From positions 1-49,125 of the forward strand of contig NZ_BCRA01000039.1 of the NCBI RefSeq assembly GCF_001552355.1: a stretch of DNA of 49,125 nucleotides, written 5' to 3'. Below, piece after piece: positions 8,840 through 16,625 of the stretch. Both the position numbers and the translations under genes were made by a program. Position 1 is the first letter of the stretch; the number at the start of each line of letters is the position of its first letter. The notes under the pieces were generated by a model. It worked only from the letters and a program-made list of their open reading frames with translations. It was not told where the DNA came from and did not search any database. The stretch is from Microbacterium resistens NBRC 103078 (GTDB lineage: Bacteria > Actinomycetota > Actinomycetes > Actinomycetales > Microbacteriaceae).

Positions 8840-10341
8840 GCGGACTTCCTGTAGCAGAGGTGGAGGATGGACTCTTCGGTGGCGCCCGCCGCCGGGACGA
8901 CTCCGGTGAGTCGTCCTTCGTGCAGCACGGCGATCTCGTCGGCGAGGCCGAGCAACTCGGGGATCTCGCTCGACACCACCAGGACGGCCACGCCCTCGTC
9001 GGCGAGCCGGCGGATCAGCTGGTAGATCTCGGCCTTCGTGCCGATGTCGATGCCGCGGGTCGGTTCGTCCAGCAGCAGGACGCGGGGGCGGCGTTCGAGG
9101 TACTTCGCGAGGACGACCTTCTGCTGGTTGCCGCCGGAGAGCTCGTCGACGGGCTGGCGGATCGAGGTCGCCTTGATCTGCAGCTCCGTCGCCCGGCGCT
9201 GCGCCGTCTCCCGTTCCCGGGCGCGGCTGAGCACCCCGAGGGTGCTGAGCGCACGGAGGTTCGCGAGGGCGATGTTCGCCTGCACCGAGTCCGTCATGAC
9301 CAGCCCCTGGCTGCGGCGCTCCTCCGGCACGAGGGAGATCCCCGCATCCATGGACGCGCCGAGCGAGCGCCCGGTGACGTCGGCGTCGCCCAGCCGGACC
9401 GTCCCTGCTCGGGCGCGCTGGGCTCCGGCGACGATCTTCAGCAGCTCGCTGCGTCCGGCGCCGGCGAGCCCCGCGATCCCGAGCACGCGACCGGATCGCG
9501 CCTCCAGCGTGACGTCCCGCAGCGTGTACCCGGAGAGCCCCTCGACGCGCAGGACGACCTCGCCCGGAGCGTCGGACCGGGGCGGGTACACCTGTCCGTG
9601 CTCACGCCCGATCATCGCCGAGACGACGTCGTCGGTGTCGGTCTCCGCGATGGGCTTCGTCCACACGTGGCGCCCGTTGCGCAGGACGGTGGCCGTGTCG
9701 GCGAGCGCGAAGACCTCCTCCAGGCGGTGCGAGACGTAGAGGATCGCGGTGCCGGCGTCGCGCAGCGCGCGCAGCACGCCGAACAGCTGCTCCGTCTCCG
9801 TGTCGGTGAGGGCGGCCGTCGGCTCGTCGAGGATGAGCACGCGGGCGTCCCGGGCCAGTGCCCTCGCCAGCGCGATCATCGTCTGCTGGACGGCCGACAG
9901 CTCCCCGACGGGGACGTTCAGCGGGATCCGCTGCCCGAGGCGGGCGAGCTGCTCGCCCGCGTCGCGGTCGAGGCGGCGTCGGTCGACCAGCCCGCGGATC
10001 CCCGGCGGCCGCATGCCGAGGAAGATGTTCTCGGCCGCCCCGAGCGTCGGGACGAGCGTCAGCTCCTGCGGCAGAGCGACGACACCGAGCGCCTGCCCGT
10101 CGCGCACGGACTTCAACGACCGCGGCTGTCCGTCGACGAGGAGCTCGCCGGCACTCGTCGCCGCCGCACCGGAGAGCATCTTGATGAGCGTGGACTTCCC
10201 GGCCCCGTTCTCGCCGAGGAGGGCGTGGATGCTGCCGGCGTGGAAGTCGAGGGTGATGTCGGACACGACGCGGACGGCACCGTAGTCCTTGCTGAGTCCG
10301 CGGGTGCCGAGCACGGCGGTCCGTGTGAGCGTTGACGTCAT
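8836..10341 (-). CDS. Sugar ABC transporter ATP-binding protein, two ATPase domains (RbsA-like)
   Basis: 501 aa with two ABC domains in tandem. Domain 1 has Walker A GENGAGKST (residues 43-51), signature LSAVQQTMIALARAL and Walker B VLILDEPTAALT. Domain 2 has the degenerate Walker A GLAGAGRSE, signature LSGGNQQKVVLAKYL and Walker B VLLLDEPTRGID. This arrangement is specific to the ribose/galactose-type (CUT2) importers. I prefer the second ATG (10341), six bases after AGGAG, over the ATG at 10347, which is too close to it. It powers the RbsC/RbsB-like partners downstream. Confidence 0.93.
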   Translation of the reverse strand: MTSTLTRTAVLGTRGLSKDYGAVRVVSDITLDFHAGSIHALLGENGAGKSTLIKMLSGAAATSAGELLVDGQPRSLKSVRDGQALGVVALPQELTLVPTLGAAENIFLGMRPPGIRGLVDRRRLDRDAGEQLARLGQRIPLNVPVGELSAVQQTMIALARALARDARVLILDEPTAALTDTETEQLFGVLRALRDAGTAILYVSHRLEEVFALADTATVLRNGRHVWTKPIAETDTDDVVSAMIGREHGQVYPPRSDAPGEVVLRVEGLSGYTLRDVTLEARSGRVLGIAGLAGAGRSELLKIVAGAQRARAGTVRLGDADVTGRSLGASMDAGISLVPEERRSQGLVMTDSVQANIALANLRALSTLGVLSRARERETAQRRATELQIKATSIRQPVDELSGGNQQKVVLAKYLERRPRVLLLDEPTRGIDIGTKAEIYQLIRRLADEGVAVLVVSSEIPELLGLADEIAVLHEGRLTGVVPAAGATEESILHLCYRKSA

Positions 10342-10364
10342 CGTCATCTCCTGTCGTGAGGGCG

Positions 10365-11207
10365 TCAGCGGCTTCCGCGCATGAACGGGAGCGAGCTGTC
10401 CGCGAGGGCCGTCGCGTCGCGGGAGAGCACCAGCGACAGCCCCCCGTCGTTGGCGTGGCGTTCGGCGGACACGACGACCGTGTCCCCGGCCGTCAGCGCC
10501 CGGTCGTCCAGGACCGGGATGCCGTCCGAGCTGAAGGTCAGCCGGGACGAGAGCAGGGCGGACTCGCCGGTCCTGCGTCCGAGGAGCCGGGCGGACTCGT
10601 CGTCCAGGCTGGTCGCCTGCACCGTCTCGTGCGCGCGCTCGACCCGGATCCCGTGCGCGTCCTGGAGGACGTCGTAGAGGGAGCGCTCCACGAGCTGGTC
10701 CGGCTCGACCCCGCGCGCGAACTCGGGCGGCAGCAGCGAGGTCTGGAGGATGAACGGCACGCCGTCCACGAAACGCAGTCGCACCAGCTCGACGGCCTCG
10801 GGCGCGGGCAGCCCCATCCGCTGCTGTTCGAGCGGCGAGATCTCGATCGGCGCGAATCCCAGCACCTCGGTGCTCAGGCGTCGCCCCGACGCCTCGACCT
10901 GGGCGGCGAGGCTCGCCAGCCGGCCGAGCGGGAGATGGAACGGGCGACTGCGCACGTACGTGCCCTTGCCCTGCTCGGTCGTCAGCAGGTCCTGCTCCGT
11001 GAGGAGCTGGATCGCCTGCCGGACCGTCATCAGCGTGACCCCGAAGCTCTCCGCGAGCTCCTTCTGCGAGGGCAGGGTCTCCCCGGCGGTCAGCTCGCCG
11101 TCGGTGATGGCGAGCGTGATCGCGCGGGCGATCGCCACGTACTTCGGCAGTCCGTCGTTGCGGCTGAACGAGATGCGCTGCGGACTCCAGGTCCCCTCCA
11201 CCGTCAT
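10365..11207 (-). CDS. GntR-family (HutC subfamily, UTRA domain) transcriptional regulator
   Basis: 280 aa. The N-terminal winged helix (residues ~15-85; PSQKELAESFGVTLMTVRQAIQLL) is followed by a UTRA effector domain (from ~95; STEVLGFAPIEISP, VRLRFVDGVPFILQTSLLPP). AGGAGG precedes the ATG, which overlaps the trpA-like stop as ATGA. Its place inside the operon makes it the likely sugar-responsive repressor of this cluster. The inverted repeat at 12048-12061, upstream of the first gene, is a plausible binding site. The effector is unknown, probably the imported sugar or its phosphate. Confidence 0.9.
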   Translation of the reverse strand: MTVEGTWSPQRISFSRNDGLPKYVAIARAITLAITDGELTAGETLPSQKELAESFGVTLMTVRQAIQLLTEQDLLTTEQGKGTYVRSRPFHLPLGRLASLAAQVEASGRRLSTEVLGFAPIEISPLEQQRMGLPAPEAVELVRLRFVDGVPFILQTSLLPPEFARGVEPDQLVERSLYDVLQDAHGIRVERAHETVQATSLDDESARLLGRRTGESALLSSRLTFSSDGIPVLDDRALTAGDTVVVSAERHANDGGLSLVLSRDATALADSSLPFMRGSR

Positions 11208-12025
11208 CGGATGACCTCCTCCGCGCTCCGCAGCGTGCGGCCGACGAGGGCCGGTGCGACGGCGTCGACGAGCGCGGTGACGGCCTCGGGCCCCTCCTCC
11301 GCGGCGCGGACGAGCTGGGTGCCGATGATCGCGCCGTCCGCACCGGTGGCCATGAGCGACTCGACCTCGTCGGGCCCGCGCACCCCGAAGCCGACGCACA
11401 CGTGGTAGCGACGCTCGCCGAGGGCCTCGGCGAGCTCGGTGAGCCGCTCCTGCGCCTTCGCCGGGTTGAAGACGCCGCCGGTGCGGAGGTCGGCCGACTG
11501 GAGGTAGATCACGGGCTCGTCGATCGCGCTCGCGGCGAGGAGCGGCAGGTCCTCCTGCCGGTAGAGGAACAGCACGGGCTCGATCCCCCGCGCCTGCGCC
11601 TGCGCGCCCAGGGCGAGCTGCTCGGTCATGGGGTGCTGCGGGAGGAGGTAGGCGTCGATGTCCGCCGCGACGAGTGCGTCGAAGAACGCGTCCGTGGCGA
11701 TCCCGTCGAACGTCGAGGCGTAGGCGAGGGCGACGATCGTGTCGTCGTCGGTCGACCGGCTGCGCGCGGCCAGCTCCAGGGCCGCGGGGATCCCGTCCAG
11801 GTGGGCGGACGCGCGCTCGGCGGCGGCCTGGATGAGGGGGCCGTCCAGGGCGGGGGCCGGGCCGGGCATGCTGACCTCGAGAGCGTCCAGGCCCGCGTCG
11901 AACGCCGCCTGCGCGACGCGGCGGAACTCGTCCGGCGCCGGGAACCCCGCGGGCAGGAACCCCATCAGCATTCCGCGCCGTTCGGAGGCCAGCTGCCCCA
12001 GCCGGCGCTTCAGTCGCGTGACCAT
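11204..12025 (-). CDS. TrpA-like (tryptophan synthase alpha fold) protein in a sugar operon
   Basis: 273 aa TIM barrel clearly homologous to TrpA: GMLMGFLPAGFPAPDEF, AGLDALEVSMP, ALDGPLIQAA, CVGFGVRGPDEV, GADGAIIGTQLVR. The two catalytic acids of TrpA (E. coli Glu49 and Asp60) align with Glu50 and Asp61, but the usual PFSDP segment between them reads PGPAP. No trpB or other trp gene is in the window. The gene leads an operon with a GntR regulator, CUT2 ABC transporter and FGGY kinase. I infer a retro-aldol type reaction on a phosphorylated sugar-derived compound rather than indole release. ATG 12025 is chosen for its GAGGGA site; a TTG at 12043 is possible. Confidence 0.82.
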   Translation of the reverse strand: MVTRLKRRLGQLASERRGMLMGFLPAGFPAPDEFRRVAQAAFDAGLDALEVSMPGPAPALDGPLIQAAAERASAHLDGIPAALELAARSRSTDDDTIVALAYASTFDGIATDAFFDALVAADIDAYLLPQHPMTEQLALGAQAQARGIEPVLFLYRQEDLPLLAASAIDEPVIYLQSADLRTGGVFNPAKAQERLTELAEALGERRYHVCVGFGVRGPDEVESLMATGADGAIIGTQLVRAAEEGPEAVTALVDAVAPALVGRTLRSAEEVIR

Positions 12026-12047
12026 CGTTCTCCCTCGAACCAACTCT

Positions 12048-12061
12048 TCTAGAGTACTAGA
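12048..12061. promoter_or_regulatory. Candidate GntR operator upstream of the sugar operon
   Basis: The palindrome TCTAG-AGTA-CTAGA lies 23 bp upstream of the trpA-like start codon, near the expected transcription start (a possible -10, TATGGT, is at 12065-12070 on the minus strand). A CTAGA core fits HutC-type GntR operators such as DasR sites. Binding by the operon's own GntR protein is an inference. Confidence 0.5.
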
Positions 12062-12199
12062 TCACCATAAAGCGACCGGCGCCCCTGCGCAAGCGCGAGT
12101 CCGGGACTCTGGCGCGCTCCCGTCGGCAGACGCCCGCATCGCCCAGCGGACCATGGGCACCGCACGCGAATCTCCACGCACGCCGCCTGCCGCACACGA

Positions 12200-12241
12200 C
12201 GGATCCGCCCCACCCTCCCGGAGGAGCGTGGGGCGGATCCG
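12200..12241. terminator. Strong hairpin with no adjacent gene; possibly the displaced nrdF terminator
   Basis: A 14-bp perfect stem (CGGATCCGCCCCAC at 12200-12213 with 12228-12241) lies upstream of the leftward sugar operon. No intact gene points into it at present. If the 12.3-27.7 kb island is removed, the nrdF stop codon would sit about 60 bp before it in the right orientation. Confidence 0.6.
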
Positions 12242-12305
12242 TGTCTCTGTCGGCCGTCAGCGGAGGTCGCGGCACAGGGAGGCGCCGGACCTGCACCAGC
12301 TTTCT

Positions 12306-12317
12306 AGAAGTCCCAGT
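12306..12317 (-). other. Putative left attachment core (copy of the nrdF 3' end)
   Basis: AGAAGTCCCAGT on the plus strand is identical to 27687-27698, the last codons of nrdF. Read on the minus strand, it encodes the same -WDF ending followed by a stop codon (TAG here, TGA in present nrdF), in the same orientation as nrdF. It marks the left edge of the island. See the paired core at the nrdF end and the octamer arrays. Confidence 0.55.
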
Positions 12318-12337
12318 TCTAGTTGAGAAGCGCGGAG

Positions 12338-12763
12338 TCATGCGGTTCCTGAAGCCCGCTGGCACCTCGTGCCCTCTGCGTGCCCCTCCTGCCACGTGGC
12401 CGAGTAGCCACTCCGACAGGACGTCGGCACGCATTTCAGTCCACCTCGCTGGGCCGTGAACACAGGGGTTGCAGTACGTCTCGAACACACTCTAGGTAGC
12501 CCCACCTGCAGAACCTCATACGTCTCGAGCGCTAGGAATCGATGAATCAGCTCCCTGGCCTCGGACTGAACATGCCCAGTCATTCGTGTGGCGCGAACGA
12601 CCAGAGAGGCGAGCTGGTCGCGGCGCCACCGGCCGTAACGCTGTGGACGCCCGACCGCCCGATCCCACTTTGCGATGGCCCCTTCGGGCAGTTCTGCGCT
12701 GAGAGCGTCAACGAGTTCGGGGGCAAGTCGCTCGCAAACCTCGCCCCACTCCCTTGACCTCAA
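12338..12763 (-). CDS. Hypothetical protein, uncertain
   Basis: An open frame of up to 141 codons from a TTG at 12763; the frame stays open further upstream through the MFS promoter to 12856. The first ~85 residues are helical and charged (ELVDALSAELPEGAIAKWDR, RRDQLASLVVRATRMTG) with a modest preference for G/C third positions, so they could be a real mobile-element protein. The C-terminal 50 residues look non-coding and overlap the octamers at 12368-12386. No ribosome-binding site is seen. I do not recognise the family; it shows no tyrosine- or serine-recombinase motif. It could be a decayed gene. Confidence 0.3.
   Translation of the reverse strand: MRSREWGEVCERLAPELVDALSAELPEGAIAKWDRAVGRPQRYGRWRRDQLASLVVRATRMTGHVQSEARELIHRFLALETYEVLQVGLPRVCSRRTATPVFTAQRGGLKCVPTSCRSGYSATWQEGHAEGTRCQRASGTA
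12368..12386. repeat. Left octamer pair (CGTGCCCY)
   Basis: CGTGCCCT at 12368-12375 and CGTGCCCC at 12379-12386, 11 bp apart, start about 50 bp inside the putative left attachment core. They match the six octamers near the right core (27371-27548). Helically phased repeats beside both ends are typical of arm-type recombinase binding sites. Confidence 0.5.
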
Positions 12764-12784
12764 CGTTAGTTGAGGTTCTACTCT
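12754..12784 (+). promoter_or_regulatory. SoxR-type promoter of the first MFS exporter
   Basis: SoxR box CCTCAACGTTAGTTGAGG at 12758-12775 lies between -35 TTGACC (12754-12759) and -10 TACTCT (12779-12784). The spacer is exactly 19 bp, the overlong spacing that MerR-family activators such as SoxR correct by DNA distortion. The dyad differs from the enterobacterial soxS box only in its centre. Confidence 0.85.
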
Positions 12785-12854
12785 CGGGAGCACCACTGAT
12801 GACGGCGGTGCGGAGCCAGTATCCGCACCCGCGAACGCAAGGGAAGACGACCTC

Positions 12855-14306
12855 ATGGCTCATGATCCTGAACGCGCCGTCGTGGACGGGAGTTGGCGCG
12901 AACTGTTGAGCAGCCGCTACGCGCCCGTCGCCTCTGTTCTTGCCGGAGGAGTCCTGCTCGAGGCGAGCAATGTCTACCTCACCACCAGTCTCCTACCGAC
13001 GATCGTCGCCGAGATCGGCGGTGCGGAGTTCTACGCGTGGACGATGATGACGTTCCTGCTCGCCTCGGTGGTGAGTGCGATGCTGGTGAGCAGGGTGCTG
13101 ACTCGGCAGGGGGCGCGTCGCGCATACCTGTTGGCGCTCGGTCTGTTCGCACTCGGGTCCGTGCTGTGCGCGGCAAGTCCGTGGATGTCAGCTCTGTTGT
13201 TCGGGCGTGCGGTGCAGGGCCTGGGCGGTGGGCTGCTTGCCGGTCTGGGCTATGCGCTGATCCAGCGTGCGCTGCCGGAGCGGCTGTGGGCGCGCGCCGC
13301 CGCGCTGGTGTCGGCGATGTGGGGAGTGGGCAACATCCTCGGCCCGGTGGTGGGCGGTCTGTTCGCTCAGTTCGACGAATGGAGGATGGCGTTCATCGCT
13401 CTTGCCGTCGTGACTGCGCTGGTCGGCATCGTCGCGGTTCGCGCTCTTCCCCGCGCCGCGCAGGGACGATCAAGCGACCCGGTGCCGTGGGCTTCCCTCA
13501 TGCTCCTCGCGGGCAGCGTGGGCGCGGTCGGGATCGCGAGCGTCGTCCCCCACGATCTCGGAAGGGGGGCAGCCATCGCCTCCGGCGTCGTCCTCTGCGG
13601 CTGGTTCCTCCGTCACGAGCGTCGTAGCGGCAACGGCATCCTTCCCCGGGCGACTTTCACCTTCGTTTCCGGCCCGTCACTTCGCTGGGTCTACCTGACC
13701 GTCGCCGTGCTGGCATTCGCGATCGGGACGGAAGCGTTCATCCCGCTGTTCGGGCAGGAGATCGGCGGCCTGATGCCGTTCGTCGCGGGTCTGCTCGGCG
13801 CGGCACTGTCACTGGGGTGGTCCCTGACGCAGGTCGTCGCGGCGAACGCCACCGGCATCCGGTCGCGTCGCGTGCTGATCACGGTCGGCCCCGTGGTCGT
13901 CGCCTTGGGGCTGGCAGCCTATGGGCTGCTCCAGCACGACGGGCCATCGACGCTGGTCATCGTGCTCTGGTTCGTCACGCTGTTCCTGGCGGGTTCGGGC
14001 ATCGGGCTGGGATTCCCGCACCTCACCGTCGCTGCGTTGAGCAGCACGAGAGACGAGGAAGAGGGAGCCAAGGCCGCCGCAGCCGTGAACACCGTGCTCA
14101 TCATCGCGAGTGCATTCAGTGCCGCGTTCGCCGGAGTCCTCGTCAACATCTCTGCACCCGTCTACGTCGGATCCGCCCACCTCCTGCTGTTCGTCTTCGC
14201 CGGCATCACCGCGATCGGCACCTTCATCGCCCGCGGTGCCAGCTGGGGCATCGGCGAGAACTGGCCGTCCGACGTATCAGACACCTCAAACGCCACGAGT
14301 ACATAA
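12855..14306 (+). CDS. MFS drug-exporter-type transporter, SoxR-controlled (copy 1)
   Basis: 483 aa with about 14 hydrophobic segments, resembling the DHA2-type proton antiporters. Landmarks are NVYLTTSLLPTIVAEIGG after a first helix, RAVQGLGGGLLAGLGYALIQ (motif C-like antiporter region) and GVGNILGPVVGGLFAQF. AGGGAAG precedes the ATG. The SoxR promoter 70 bp upstream predicts induction by redox-active compounds, and efflux of such compounds is the natural function. It is a close paralogue of the transporter at 22861-24261, which has its own SoxR promoter. It ends in a terminator shared with the convergent soxR gene. Confidence 0.88.
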   Translation: MAHDPERAVVDGSWRELLSSRYAPVASVLAGGVLLEASNVYLTTSLLPTIVAEIGGAEFYAWTMMTFLLASVVSAMLVSRVLTRQGARRAYLLALGLFALGSVLCAASPWMSALLFGRAVQGLGGGLLAGLGYALIQRALPERLWARAAALVSAMWGVGNILGPVVGGLFAQFDEWRMAFIALAVVTALVGIVAVRALPRAAQGRSSDPVPWASLMLLAGSVGAVGIASVVPHDLGRGAAIASGVVLCGWFLRHERRSGNGILPRATFTFVSGPSLRWVYLTVAVLAFAIGTEAFIPLFGQEIGGLMPFVAGLLGAALSLGWSLTQVVAANATGIRSRRVLITVGPVVVALGLAAYGLLQHDGPSTLVIVLWFVTLFLAGSGIGLGFPHLTVAALSSTRDEEEGAKAAAAVNTVLIIASAFSAAFAGVLVNISAPVYVGSAHLLLFVFAGITAIGTFIARGASWGIGENWPSDVSDTSNATST

Positions 14307-14344
14307 GAGATCCCACGCCAGGTGCTGCCTGTTGACGGGATCTC
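14307..14344. terminator. Bidirectional terminator between the MFS gene and soxR
   Basis: GAGATCCC (14307-14314) pairs with GGGATCTC (14337-14344), with an inner CAGG/CCTG stem. It begins at the base after the MFS stop and lies 25 bp from the soxR stop, so it can serve both convergent genes. Confidence 0.65.
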
Positions 14345-14368
14345 TACGCGGCCTCCGCTGCGTTGCCC

Positions 14369-14836
14369 TCAAGTCGCGCTGATCTCGGGTAGGCGTTGGG
14401 GGCCGGGGCCGTTCGAGCCTAGCTCGTCGTCGGGGTTGAGCACTCGGCAGCTGCGTAGTGAGACGCATCCGCAGCCGATGCACTCGACCAGTTCACTTTC
14501 CATTCGTTCGATTTCTTGGCGTCGTGCTTCGAGGCGGCCTCGCCAGCGTTCGCTGATGTGGCGCCAGTCGGTTTTTCCGGGCATGCGGTCGGTGGGGAGG
14601 TCGGCGAAGACTTCGGCGACTTCGGACAAGGGGATGCCCATGCGTTTGGCGACTTGGATGACCGATACTCGACGGATCACGTGGCGGGCGTAGCGGCGTT
14701 GTCCACCCGAGGTGCGAGTGGATGTGATGAGCCCTGCCCGCTCGTAGAAGTGCAGTGCTGACACGGCGACGCCCGTGCGCCGCGCTACCTCACCCACGGT
14801 GAGCAGGTCGGTCGGAGAAGGCTTCGGGGTGCCCAT
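14369..14836 (-). CDS. soxR: Redox-sensing MerR-family regulator SoxR
   Basis: 155 aa. The N-terminal MerR winged helix (residues ~11-80; LLTVGEVARRTGVAVSALHF, YERAGLI, GGQRRYARHVIRRVSVIQ) is followed by a dimerisation helix and the [2Fe-2S] cluster loop with Cys119, 122, 124 and 130 (C-X2-C-X-C-X5-C) and NPDDE after it, diagnostic of SoxR. The ATG at 14836 follows GAGGAGGA; an upstream in-frame TTG at 14848 falls inside the SoxR box. It should bind the SoxR boxes in this island and sense redox-cycling compounds. The box over its own 5' region suggests autoregulation. It is the only intact soxR here. Confidence 0.95.
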   Translation of the reverse strand: MGTPKPSPTDLLTVGEVARRTGVAVSALHFYERAGLITSTRTSGGQRRYARHVIRRVSVIQVAKRMGIPLSEVAEVFADLPTDRMPGKTDWRHISERWRGRLEARRQEIERMESELVECIGCGCVSLRSCRVLNPDDELGSNGPGPQRLPEISAT

Positions 14837-14842
14837 GGTCCT

Positions 14843-14860
14843 CCTCAACTTTGGTTGAGG
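14843..14860 (-). promoter_or_regulatory. SoxR box at the soxR 5' end
   Basis: CCTCAACTTTGGTTGAGG lies 7 bp upstream of the soxR ATG and includes part of its ribosome-binding site. A possible -10 (TAGGAT, minus strand, 14869-14864) lies just upstream, so the box would cover the start of transcription. This geometry fits autorepression rather than the 19-bp-spacer activation seen at the other sites. Confidence 0.75.
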
Positions 14861-14995
14861 TTGATCCTACTTTGTGAGGCGGCGGGAAGGAACAGACATC
14901 CGAGTTGCGGCGAGCTCGGCTTACCGTGCAAGCCTGCCAGGGTCGCAGATCGAAAGAAACACGTTCACCCAGTACGCTTTTGGCATTGGTCGGCA

Positions 14996-15928
14996 TCACT
15001 TTCTGGTTGGTCTTGCCGCTGGGAACGAAGCGCCCTGCCGGAGTCGGCGGAGCATACGTGCGTCTCCGAAACCGACCGCGCGAGCGGCAGCTTCTGCGGT
15101 CGAGCCCTGCTCCAGCAGGTTCTCCGCGTGCTCCTGCCGGAGCATCTGTTGATACCGGAGCGGCGTCAGCCCGGTCGCAGCCGTGAACGACCTGGTCAGT
15201 GTTCGTGGGCTGACGCCCGCGATTCTCGCGAGCCGGTCGAGAGGGAGCGCACGGTCAAACTGCTCGTCGATGTGGTCTTGTACACGGTGGACAAGTTCGT
15301 CGACATGCGAGCGATAGCTCAGCAGCACGCTCAGCTGTGCCGCTTCCCCGTTGCGTCGGGCGTACACGACCATATTTCGCGCCACCTGCGCCGCGACCGG
15401 CGCCCCCTGCCTACTCGCGACGATGTGGAGCGCCAGGTCGATGCCGCTGGCGATACCCGCCGAGGTCATGACGCGGTCGTCCTCGGTGAACAACACATCC
15501 GGAACCACGTGCGCGAGCGGGTACCTGCGACCCAACTCCTGCTGGATGTCATGGTGCGTGGTGCAGCGTCGACCGTCGAGGAGCCCCGCGCGGCCGAGCG
15601 CGAGCGCACCGGAGCACACGCTCGCGACCGTGCCCCCGGACGCATGGTGGCCTCGGAGGAACTGCAGTCCTTCTTCGCTCAGCGACCCGGACCCGTCTTC
15701 CAGCGGCGCCCGCCAACCCGGCATGATGACAATGTCATCGGGATCGAGTTCGGGCCAGTGCACCTGCGCCTGCAGGACGAGCCCGTGACTGGAGGCGATG
15801 ACCGGCTGCTCGCCGACGTACGTGAGGTCATAGGCCCCGATCGCAGCCGCGGAGGCGAAGACCTGTGAAGGGCCGGCGAGGTCCAAGAGGATCACGCCGG
15901 GCACCAGCACGAAGACGACTCGTGTCAT
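14996..15928 (-). CDS. GlxA-family transcriptional regulator (DJ-1/PfpI domain plus AraC HTH)
   Basis: 310 aa. The N-terminal DJ-1/PfpI-like domain (residues 1-~170; VVFVLVPGVILLDLAGPSQVF, and the nucleophile-elbow SVCSGALALGRAGLLDGR with Cys105) joins a C-terminal AraC double HTH (~220-305; LPLDRLARIAGVSPRTLTRS, ATGLTPLRYQQML, AVGFGD). This is the GlxA/FtrA architecture. The ATG overlaps the stop of the isochorismatase-like gene (ATGA), so the two are one operon, and the hydrolase is the likely target or partner. The C-terminus (FPAARPTRK) is short but complete. Confidence 0.9.
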   Translation of the reverse strand: MTRVVFVLVPGVILLDLAGPSQVFASAAAIGAYDLTYVGEQPVIASSHGLVLQAQVHWPELDPDDIVIMPGWRAPLEDGSGSLSEEGLQFLRGHHASGGTVASVCSGALALGRAGLLDGRRCTTHHDIQQELGRRYPLAHVVPDVLFTEDDRVMTSAGIASGIDLALHIVASRQGAPVAAQVARNMVVYARRNGEAAQLSVLLSYRSHVDELVHRVQDHIDEQFDRALPLDRLARIAGVSPRTLTRSFTAATGLTPLRYQQMLRQEHAENLLEQGSTAEAAARAVGFGDARMLRRLRQGASFPAARPTRK

Positions 15929-16506
15929 ACGGTCGCCGTCGCTGTGCCGATGCGCTCGGCGGTCGTCGTGATCGTCGCGAAGCCCCGCCCGCCGAGGATG
16001 CTCTCAGTCCTGCGCATCAGGTCCTCGCCGGACACCGCACCGTACCCGTCACCGGCCTTGATGCCCGAAGTGGTCGTGGCATCGATGACGAACTCGACCT
16101 CGAACCCGAGATCGCTCGCGACTCGCGCGGTCGTCTCGCAGCACTGCTCGGTGCGAATACCGCAGATCACCAGACGACGAACACCGCGCGTCGTCAACTG
16201 CTGCTGCAGGTTCGTCGTCGTGAACGAGTTGATCGACGTCTTCATGATCCGAACCTCGCCGTCGTGAGGTTCGAGCTCGTCGACCACGCGCACGAACCCG
16301 GAGGCAGGGTCGAAGACGCCACCGGTACCCGGCTCCGCGTGAGTTACCCACACGATCAGGTCACCAATGCGTCGCGCGTGCTCAACGAGTTCTGCGATGT
16401 TCTCCAGCACCCGCGGGTTCGCGGTCGCGGCCCAGTCGTCGGATCGCTGGCGGAATGACTCCTGCGCATCGATGATAATGAGAGCAGTCTGCGTTGCTTG
16501 TGACAT
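15925..16506 (-). CDS. Isochorismatase-family cysteine hydrolase
   Basis: 193 aa alpha/beta hydrolase of the isochorismatase/nicotinamidase class. The catalytic triad is visible: Asp13 in IIIDAQESF, Lys89 in RIMKTSINSF, Cys122 in GIRTEQCCETT. AGGATGAG precedes the ATG at 16506. It is the first gene of a two-gene operon with the GlxA-type regulator, a common pairing in Actinobacteria. The substrate is unknown; simple amide hydrolases and isochorismate-like ether hydrolases share this fold. The SoxR box about 90 bp upstream points the other way, so SoxR control of this operon is not evident. Confidence 0.88.
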   Translation of the reverse strand: MSQATQTALIIIDAQESFRQRSDDWAATANPRVLENIAELVEHARRIGDLIVWVTHAEPGTGGVFDPASGFVRVVDELEPHDGEVRIMKTSINSFTTTNLQQQLTTRGVRRLVICGIRTEQCCETTARVASDLGFEVEFVIDATTTSGIKAGDGYGAVSGEDLMRRTESILGGRGFATITTTAERIGTATATV

Positions 16507-16594
16507 GCTCTCATCCTGAACGGCTGCCACGGTGCGCACAAGGCACAATATCGACGCCAAGCGGAACGATCTGGTCAGTCAGAGCCTTGCTTCC

Positions 16595-16625
16595 TTGGCC
16601 TCAATGCCAGTTGAGGTCTTATCTT
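16595..16625 (+). promoter_or_regulatory. Orphan SoxR-type promoter
   Basis: SoxR box CCTCAATGCCAGTTGAGG (16599-16616), -35 TTGGCC (16595-16600) and -10 TATCTT (16620-16625) with an exact 19-bp spacer, reading rightward. No intact rightward gene follows: the next DNA is an antisense frnE-like fragment and a broken mobile-element ORF. The original target was probably deleted. Confidence 0.75.

Noticed and set aside
12057..12488. Leftward 143-codon frame at the island edge
   Set aside because: It crosses the terminator hairpin, the putative core and the octamers, and its composition looks like translated non-coding DNA.
16595..16625. SoxR control of the isochorismatase-GlxA operon
   Set aside because: Read leftward, the box has no -10 or -35 at the correct positions (AAGGAA and AAGACC); the promoter elements fit only the rightward direction.
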